A stretch of DNA of 64,000 nt from Micromussa lordhowensis (Eukaryota; Cnidaria; Anthozoa; Scleractinia; Lobophylliidae). Location of the stretch: NCBI GenBank assembly GCA_964020085.1, contig CAXHUQ010000905.1, forward strand, positions 62,001-126,000. The letters are read 5' to 3'. Made by a program: the position numbers and the translations under genes. The first letter of the stretch is position 1. Each line of letters opens with the position of its first letter. The notes below the pieces were generated by a model. It did not search any database and was not told where the DNA came from. It saw only the letters and a list, made by a program, of their open reading frames with translations. Of the stretch, positions 51,047-64,000 are shown piece by piece.

Positions 51047-51077
<31 letters not shown>

Positions 51078-52147
51078 GTCTGCCTGCCTGCCTGCCTGCC
51101 AACGAAATGGCTTGGGTGCAAACTGTGTCGATGAACGGGAACGTCCAACACATGTGGGATGCGTTGTCTGTAATACTTAAAATAAACTCACGACAGCTGA
51201 AAAACAACGCATTTCAATTCTCTTGGCAGTCTAGCAACTTGCCAAGCTCTATGCTGATCTATCGAACTAACAATTTGCTTGAATCTAGTCCATTTTAACT
51301 TGTCTGACATGCACGCACTCTCAGTCGGACCTCCAAACTTCAAAAACTATCCACCCCGACTATTTATGCTAATATTCCCAAGGGACGTCAGGGTGGCCAA
51401 ATGGTTAACGTGGTGCGCTACGAAGACAGCGAAGGTCGCAGGTCGTGGGTTCGAATCACACTACCGCATAGGGGTTATTCTCAAACTGGCTTGGGGGCCG
51501 AATAACCTCTCCCCGGCTACGTGGTACGTGGAGATTTGGCTCTGCGAACAAGGAATTACTCTCAAACTGGCTTGGGGGCCGAGTAATTCCTCCCCCAAGA
51601 AGTCCTGCGAGGTTTTTTTGGTTTTTATTTCTGCTTGTCTTGATTTTCCTGATCATTTTTTTTCCTTTTTCCTGCTCGTAATTCCTTGTTAGTTTTGCTT
51701 TTCCCTACTTTCGGTATTTTTTTAACTTTTCATCAGCGCTAGAAACGGAAAAACAAGAAGCGTTTTGCGGCATTATGGCTTCCTAAGATTTTTAATTTAG
51801 CCCGCGGTGAAATTTTAAGTTACTTTCTTTGTTTTCTTGGCTTAAACTCACTTCTACCAAACATAGGTTGTATTTGATTTTATTTGATGTGACTTGATTG
51901 CAGAATAATTCTTCAATGATCAACTGTTTCATCAAGTCGCAACCTGCCAGAAACTACATTATCGCGTGTTCAGTGTACTATTTCTTTGGCATTTGAGATC
52001 ATCTGGTTCAGAGCGACAACAACGTTTGAACTCCACGAGGGTGTTCACGTCTTAAAACATGGCCACGAACAGAGTGAAAGGAAATCTCGTCAAAGACCGA
52101 CCGGTCGTGAGTAGCATTTCCTTGCTTTCTCCAATTGAGGCGTTTTC
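50362..52147 (+). repeat. Array unit 26 (1786 bp)
   Basis: Shares atttggCtctgcg with units 25, 28 and 31 but has a short GGCT tract. One extra GCCT. Confidence 0.95.
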
Positions 52148-53925
52148 GGGCTAGCTAACTATGAGAAAAAACTGTCTGTCATTCGCTAGCGGGAGAGAGA
52201 TTTGTTTGTGTGACTACCGGTCGATGATCATTGACGTAGGGACAACATACGGAGTGTTCGCTTACTCCTAATTGTGGCCTAGTTTGCTTGAAGTTCAATC
52301 GATTCTCGATGTACGAAGCTCTTGTTCAGTCCATTTAGGACGATGCAGGCCTTCACAGAAAGCCATAGTTCAGCTCTCCGCTGCGGTTTTGATATGTGGA
52401 GGTTTGTGTTGACAAGACGCGAACTTTTTGTTGGAAGCACGGTTATTTTAATTGTACAATTCCTGATTGGATGAAAAGACGTTGGATGTAGTCTTTTTGG
52501 CCTCAAAAGCCATACAGGAGAGTAATTTCCTTTTAGATGGAGATGCGCAGATGGTACTCTCGAGACGACATGGCCATATTTATGCACAGTTATATATTTC
52601 GGTGCATAGTCTTAACACGGTATTCATAACATCAGACATACATCAGTTAAAAAAAAGAAAATAGGTTGTAGCGTGAACTCACTACCAGTCTATAGCCATT
52701 CAAAGTTATTTCGTGTAGTAGCACATTGATAAAGAAGGAATTACTCTGTCTTTAAGATACACAGAGCTAAATTCCTCGGCAAAGGGACGTTTCCAGCATT
52801 CAGCTGGATCCAACAATCCCAACAAGCCCGGAAGGGGCTGGCTGGCTGGCTGGCTGGCTGTCTGCCTGCCTGCCTGCCAACGAAATGGCTTGGGTGCAAA
52901 CTGTGTCGATGAACGGGAACGTCCAACACATGTGGGATGCGTTGTCTGTAATACTTAAAATAAACTCACGACAGCTGAAAAACAACGCATTTCAATTCTC
53001 TTGGCAGTCTAGCAACTTGCCAAGCTCTATGCTGATCTATCGAACTAACAATTTGCTTGAATCTAGTCCATTTTAACTTGTCTGACATGCACGCACTCTC
53101 AGTCGGACCTCCAAACTTCAAAAACTATCCACCCCGACTATTTATGCTAATATTCCCAAGGGACGTCAGGGTGGCCAAATGGTTAACGTGGTGCGCTACG
53201 AAGACAGCGAAGGTCGCAGGTCGTGGGTTCGAATCACACTACCGCATAGGGGTTATTCTCAAACTGGCTTGGGGGCCGAATAACCTCTCCCCGGCTACGT
53301 GGTACGTGGAGATTTGGGTCTGCGAACAAGGAATTACTCTCAAACTGGCTTGGGGGCCGAGTAATTCCTCCCCCAAGAAGTCCTGCGAGGTTTTTTTGGT
53401 TTTTATTTCTGCTTGTCTTGATTTTCCTGATCATTTTTTTTCCTTTTTCCTGCTCGTAATTCCTTGTTAGTTTTGCTTTTCCCTACTTTCGGTATTTTTT
53501 TAACTTTTCATCAGCGCTAGAAACGGAAAAACAAGAAGCGTTTTGCGGCATTATGGCTTCCTAAGATTTTTAATTTAGCCCGCGGTGAAATTTTAAGTTA
53601 CTTTCTTTGTTTTCTTGGCTTAAACTCACTTCTACCAAACATAGGTTGTATTTGATTTTATTTGATGTGACTTGATTGCAGAATAATTCTTCAATGATCA
53701 ACTGTTTCATCAAGTCGCAACCTGCCAGAAACTACATTATCGCGTGTTCAGTGTACTATTTCTTTGGCATTTGAGATCATCTGGTTCAGAGCGACAACAA
53801 CGTTTGAACTCCACGAGGGTGTTCACGTCTTAAAACATGGCCACGAACAGAGTGAAAGGAAATCTCGTCAAAGACCGACCGGTCGTGAGTAGCATTTCCT
53901 TGCTTTCTCCAATTGAGGCGTTTTC
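52148..53925 (+). repeat. Array unit 27 (1778 bp)
   Basis: Consensus-like right-subfamily unit with five to six GGCT copies and atttggGtctgcg. Confidence 0.95.
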
Positions 53926-55883
<1,958 letters not shown>

Positions 55884-56568
55884 GGGCTAGCTAACTATGA
55901 GAAAAAACTGTCTGTCATTCGCTAGCGGGAGAGAGATTTGTTTGTGTGACTACCGGTCGATGATCATTGACGTAGGGACAACATACGGAGTGTTCGCTTA
56001 CTCCTAATTGTGGCCTAGTTTGCTTGAAGTTCAATCGATTCTCGATGTACGAAGCTCTTGTTCAGTCCATTTAGGACGATGCAGGCCTTCACAGAAAGCC
56101 ATAGTTCAGCTCTCCGCTGCGGTTTTGATATGTGGAGGTTTGTGTTGACAAGACGCGAACTTTTTGTTGGAAGCACGGTTATTTTAATTCTACAATTCCT
56201 GATTGGATGAAAAGACGTTGGATGTAGTCTTTTTGGCCTCAAAAGCCATACAGGAGAGTAATTTCCTTTTAGATGGAGATGCGCAGATGGTACTCTCGAG
56301 ACGACATGGCCATATTTATGCACAGTTATATATTTCGGTGCATAGTCTTAACACGGTATTCATAACATCAGACATACATCAGTTAAAAAAAAGAAAATAG
56401 GTTGTAGCGTGAACTCACTACCAGTCTATAGCCATTCAAAGTTATTTCGTGTAGTAGCACATTGATAAAGAAGGAATTACTCTGTCTTTAAGATACACAG
56501 AGCTAAATTCCTCGGCAAAGGGACGTTTCCAGCATTCAGCTGGATCCAACAATCCCAACAAGCCCGGA

Positions 56569-56599
<31 letters not shown>

Positions 56600-57665
56600 G
56601 TCTGCCTGCCTGCCTGCCAACGAAATGGCTTGGGTGCAAACTGTGTCGATGAACGGGAACGTCCAACACATGTGGGATGCGTTGTCTGTAATACTTAAAA
56701 TAAACTCACGACAGCTGAAAAACAACGCATTTCAATTCTCTTGGCAGTCTAGCAACTTGCCAAGCTCTATGCTGATCTATCGAACTAACAATTTGCTTGA
56801 ATCTAGTCCATTTTAACTTGTCTGACATGCACGCACTCTCAGTCGGACCTCCAAACTTCAAAAACTATCCACCCCGACTATTTATGCTAATATTCCCAAG
56901 GGACGTCAGGGTGGCCAAATGGTTAACGTGGTGCGCTACGAAGACAGCGAAGGTCGCAGGTCGTGGGTTCGAATCACACTACCGCATAGGGGTTATTCTC
57001 AAACTGGCTTGGGGGCCGAATAACCTCTCCCCGGCTACGTGGTACGTGGAGATTTGGGTCTGCGAACAAGGAATTACTCTCAAACTGGCTTGGGGGCCGA
57101 GTAATTCCTCCCCCAAGAAGTCCTGCGAGGTTTTTTTGGTTTTTATTTCTGCTTGTCTTGATTTTCCTGATCATTTTTTTTCCTTTTTCCTGCTCGTAAT
57201 TCCTTGTTAGTTTTGCTTTTCCCTACTTTCGGTATTTTTTTAACTTTTCATCAGCGCTAGAAACGGAAAAACAAGAAGCGTTTTGCGGCATTATGGCTTC
57301 CTAAGATTTTTAATTTAGCCCGCGGTGAAATTTTAAGTTACTTTCTTTGTTTTCTTGGCTTAAACTCACTTCTACCAAACATAGGTTGTATTTGATTTTA
57401 TTTGATGTGACTTGATTGCAGAATAATTCTTCAATGATCAACTGTTTCATCAAGTCGCAACCTGCCAGAAACTACATTATCGCGTGTTCAGTGTACTATT
57501 TCTTTGGCATTTGAGATCATCTGGTTCAGAGCGACAACAACGTTTGAACTCCACGAGGGTGTTCACGTCTTAAAACATGGCCACGAACAGAGTGAAAGGA
57601 AATCTCGTCAAAGACCGACCGGTCGTGAGTAGCATTTCCTTGCTTTCTCCAATTGAGGCGTTTTC
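55884..57665 (+). repeat. Array unit 29 (1782 bp)
   Basis: tttaattCtacaatt variant shared with units 23, 24, 30 and 31. Six GGCT copies or so. Confidence 0.95.
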
Positions 57666-59443
57666 GGGCTAGCTAACTATGAGAAAAAACTGTCTGTCAT
57701 TCGCTAGCGGGAGAGAGATTTGTTTGTGTGACTACCGGTCGATGATCATTGACGTAGGGACAACATACGGAGTGTTCGCTTACTCCTAATTGTGGCCTAG
57801 TTTGCTTGAAGTTCAATCGATTCTCGATGTACGAAGCTCTTGTTCAGTCCATTTAGGACGATGCAGGCCTTCACAGAAAGCCATAGTTCAGCTCTCCGCT
57901 GCGGTTTTGATATGTGGAGGTTTGTGTTGACAAGACGCGAACTTTTTGTTGGAAGCACGGTTATTTTAATTCTACAATTCCTGATTGGATGAAAAGACGT
58001 TGGATGTAGTCTTTTTGGCCTCAAAAGCCATACAGGAGAGTAATTTCCTTTTAGATGGAGATGCGCAGATGGTACTCTCGAGACGACATGGCCATATTTA
58101 TGCACAGTTATATATTTCGGTGCATAGTCTTAACACGGTATTCATAACATCAGACATACATCAGTTAAAAAAAAGAAAATAGGTTGTAGCGTGAACTCAC
58201 TACCAGTCTATAGCCATTCAAAGTTATTTCGTGTAGTAGCACATTGATAAAGAAGGAATTACTCTGTCTTTAAGATACACAGAGCTAAATTCCTCGGCAA
58301 AGGGACGTTTCCAGCATTCAGCTGGATCCAACAATCCCAACAAGCCCGGAAGGGGCTGGCTGGCTGGCTGGCTGGCTGTCTGCCTGCCTGCCTGCCAACG
58401 AAATGGCTTGGGTGCAAACTGTGTCGATGAACGGGAACGTCCAACACATGTGGGATGCGTTGTCTGTAATACTTAAAATAAACTCACGACAGCTGAAAAA
58501 CAACGCATTTCAATTCTCTTGGCAGTCTAGCAACTTGCCAAGCTCTATGCTGATCTATCGAACTAACAATTTGCTTGAATCTAGTCCATTTTAACTTGTC
58601 TGACATGCACGCACTCTCAGTCGGACCTCCAAACTTCAAAAACTATCCACCCCGACTATTTATGCTAATATTCCCAAGGGACGTCAGGGTGGCCAAATGG
58701 TTAACGTGGTGCGCTACGAAGACAGCGAAGGTCGCAGGTCGTGGGTTCGAATCACACTACCGCATAGGGGTTATTCTCAAACTGGCTTGGGGGCCGAATA
58801 ACCTCTCCCCGGCTACGTGGTACGTGGAGATTTGGGTCTGCGAACAAGGAATTACTCTCAAACTGGCTTGGGGGCCGAGTAATTCCTCCCCCAAGAAGTC
58901 CTGCGAGGTTTTTTTGGTTTTTATTTCTGCTTGTCTTGATTTTCCTGATCATTTTTTTTCCTTTTTCCTGCTCGTAATTCCTTGTTAGTTTTGCTTTTCC
59001 CTACTTTCGGTATTTTTTTAACTTTTCATCAGCGCTAGAAACGGAAAAACAAGAAGCGTTTTGCGGCATTATGGCTTCCTAAGATTTTTAATTTAGCCCG
59101 CGGTGAAATTTTAAGTTACTTTCTTTGTTTTCTTGGCTTAAACTCACTTCTACCAAACATAGGTTGTATTTGATTTTATTTGATGTGACTTGATTGCAGA
59201 ATAATTCTTCAATGATCAACTGTTTCATCAAGTCGCAACCTGCCAGAAACTACATTATCGCGTGTTCAGTGTACTATTTCTTTGGCATTTGAGATCATCT
59301 GGTTCAGAGCGACAACAACGTTTGAACTCCACGAGGGTGTTCACGTCTTAAAACATGGCCACGAACAGAGTGAAAGGAAATCTCGTCAAAGACCGACCGG
59401 TCGTGAGTAGCATTTCCTTGCTTTCTCCAATTGAGGCGTTTTC
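57666..59443 (+). repeat. Array unit 30 (1778 bp)
   Basis: tttaattCtacaatt variant with a short GGCT tract. Confidence 0.95.
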
Positions 59444-61417
<1,974 letters not shown>

Positions 61418-63195
61418 GGGCTAGCTAACTATGAGAAAAAACTGTCTGTCATTCGCTAGCGGGAGAGAGATTTGTTTGTGTGACTACCGGTCGATGATCA
61501 TTGACGTAGGGACAACATACGGAGTGTTCGCTTACTCCTAATTGTGGCCTAGTTTGCTTGAAGTTCAATCGATTCTCGATGTACGAAGCTCTTGTTCAGT
61601 CCATTTAGGACGATGCAGGCCTTCACAGAAAGCCATAGTTCAGCTCTCCGCTGCGGTTTTGATATGTGGAGGTTTGTGTTGACAAGACGCGAACTTTTTG
61701 TTGGAAGCACGGTTATTTTAATTGTACAATTCCTGATTGGATGAAAAGACGTTGGATGTAGTCATTTTGACCTCAAAAGCCATACAGGAGAGTAATTTCC
61801 TTTTAGATGGAGATGCGCAGATGGTACTCTCGAGACGACATGGCCATATTTATGCACAGTTATATATTTCGGTGCATAGTCTTAACACGGTATTCATAAC
61901 ATCAGACATACATCAGTTAAAAAAAAGAAAATAGGTTGTAGCGTGAACTCACTACCAGTCTATAGCCATTCAAAGTTATTTCGTGTAGTAGCACATTGAT
62001 AAAGAAGGAATTACTCTGTCTTTAAGATACACAGAGCTAAATTCCTCGGCAAAGGGACGTTTCCAGCATTCAGCTGGATCCAACAATCCCAACAAGCCCG
62101 GAAGGGGCTGGCTGGCTGGCTGGCTGTCTGCCTGCCTGCCTGCCTGCCAACGAAATGGCTTGGGTGCAAACTGTGTCGATGAACGGGAACGTCCAACACA
62201 TGTGGGATGCGTTGTCTGTAATACTTAAAATAAACTCACGACAGCTGAAAAACAACGCATTTCAATTCTCTTGGCAGTCTAGCAACTTGCCAAGCTCTAT
62301 GCTGATCTATCGAACTAACAATTTGCTTGAATCTAGTCCATTTTAACTTGTCTGACATGCACGCACTCTCAGTCGGACCTCCAAACTTCAAAAACTATCC
62401 ACCCCGACTATTTATGCTAATATTCCCAAGGGACGTCAGGGTGGCCAAATGGTTAACGTGGTGCGCTACGAAGACAGCGAAGGTCGCAGGTCGTGGGTTC
62501 GAATCACACTACCGCATAGGGGTTATTCTCAAACTGGCTTGGGGGCCGAATAACCTCTCCCCGGCTACGTGGTACGTGGAGATTTGGGTCTGCGAACAAG
62601 GAATTACTCTCAAACTGGCTTGGGGGCCGAGTAATTCCTCCCCCAAGAAGTCCTGCGAGGTTTTTTTGGTTTTTATTTCTGCTTGTCTTGATTTTCCTGA
62701 TCATTTTTTTTCCTTTTTCCTGCTCGTAATTCCTTGTTAGTTTTGCTTTTCCCTACTTTCGGTATTTTTTTAACTTTTCATCAGCGCTAGAAACGGAAAA
62801 ACAAGAAGCGTTTTGCGGCATTATGGCTTCCTAAGATTTTTAATTTAGCCCGCGGTGAAATTTTAAGTTACTTTCTTTGTTTTCTTGGCTTAAACTCACT
62901 TCTACCAAACATAGGTTGTATTTGATTTTATTTGATGTGACTTGATTGCAGAATAATTCTTCAATGATCAACTGTTTCATCAAGTCGCAACCTGCCAGAA
63001 ACTACATTATCGCGTGTTCAGTGTACTATTTCTTTGGCATTTGAGATCATCTGGTTCAGAGCGACAACAACGTTTGAACTCCACGAGGGTGTTCACGTCT
63101 TAAAACATGGCCACGAACAGAGTGAAAGGAAATCTCGTCAAAGACCGACCGGTCGTGAGTAGCATTTCCTTGCTTTCTCCAATTGAGGCGTTTTC
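61418..63195 (+). repeat. Array unit 32 (1778 bp)
   Basis: Private gtcAttttgAcctc near 61764, which breaks the antisense open frame found in the other units. Confidence 0.95.
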
Positions 63196-64000
63196 GGGCT
63201 AGCTAACTATGAGAAAAAACTGTCTGTCATTCGCTAGCGGGAGAGAGATTTGTTTGTGTGACTACCGGTCGATGATCATTGACGTAGGGACAACATACGG
63301 AGTGTTCGCTTACTCCTAATTGTGGCCTAGTTTGCTTGAAGTTCAATCGATTCTCGATGTACGAAGCTCTTGTTCAGTCCATTTAGGACGATGCAGGCCT
63401 TCACAGAAAGCCATAGTTCAGCTCTCCGCTGCGGTTTTGATATGTGGAGGTTTGTGTTGACAAGACGCGAACTTTTTGTTGGAAGCACGGTTATTTTAAT
63501 TGTACAATTCCTGATTGGATGAAAAGACGTTGGATGTAGTCTTTTTGGCCTCAAAAGCCATACAGGAGAGTAATTTCCTTTTAGATGGAGATGCGCAGAT
63601 GGTACTCTCGAGACGACATGGCCATATTTATGCACAGTTATATATTTCGGTGCATAGTCTTAACACGGTATTCATAACATCAGACATACATCAGTTAAAA
63701 AAAAGAAAATAGGTTGTAGCGTGAACTCACTACCAGTCTATAGCCATTCAAAGTTATTTCGTGTAGTAGCACATTGATAAAGAAGGAATTACTCTGTCTT
63801 TAAGATACACAGAGCTAAATTCCTCGGCAAAGGGACGTTTCCAGCATTCAGCTGGATCCAACAATCCCAACAAGCCCGGAAGGGGCTGGCTGGCTGGCTG
63901 GCTGGCTGTCTGCCTGCCTGCCTGCCAACGAAATGGCTTGGGTGCAAACTGTGTCGATGAACGGGAACGTCCAACACATGTGGGATGCGTTGTCTGTAAT
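63196..64000 (+). repeat. Array unit 33 (first 805 bp, cut by window end)
   Basis: Right-subfamily unit ending in the region after the microsatellite. Its SINE lies beyond the window, so the array continues. Confidence 0.95.

Overview
The window is almost entirely one tandem array: 33 head-to-tail copies of a ~1.77-kb unit (32 complete, the last cut by the window end), all in the same orientation and near-identical by eye. The unit contains no convincing protein gene. It carries a tRNA-Leu-like SINE module with Pol III A and B boxes, a paired-hairpin segment and a T7 run. It also carries a (GGCT)n-GTCT-(GCCT)3 microsatellite, several short inverted repeats, and a stretch bounded by plausible splice signals (TTGCAG ... 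GTGAGT).

Two transposons interrupt the array, each once. Unit 7 holds a 367-bp TTAA-flanked element with 17-bp terminal inverted repeats (11248-11614), a MITE of piggyBac-type target choice. Unit 8 holds a ~5.26-kb non-LTR retrotransposon on the minus strand (13478-18738). It has ORF1 (three CCHC knuckles), ORF2 (APE endonuclease, reverse transcriptase and C-terminal CCHC knuckle, split by one indel in an 8-nt homopolymer), a structured 3' UTR, a poly(A) tail and an imperfect ~30-bp target-site duplication. It looks like the L1/Tx1 group and sits at the start of the unit's GGCT microsatellite.

Layout: 1-13447 is units 1-8 (left subfamily), 13478-18738 is the LINE, and 18772-64000 is the rest of unit 8 through unit 33 (right subfamily). 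A diagnostic base (ttgttcGgtcc versus ttgttcAgtcc) switches across the LINE without exception, so the LINE lies at a boundary between two homogenization domains. Inside the right domain there is higher-order structure. Units 11-16 form an A-B dimer repeated three times, units 23 and 24 look identical, and every third unit from 25 on (25, 28, 31) carries a GGCT tract expanded to 82, 52 and 56 copies.

Organism: a eukaryote, almost certainly a metazoan (tRNA-derived SINE, Tx1-like LINE with APE endonuclease, TTAA MITE, splice-like signals). The element mix fits a cnidarian such as a stony coral, but this is inference from family resemblance, not proof. Most open reading frames in the array lack an ATG or are translations of repeats, so they are not annotated as genes. 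The only real coding sequences are those of the LINE.
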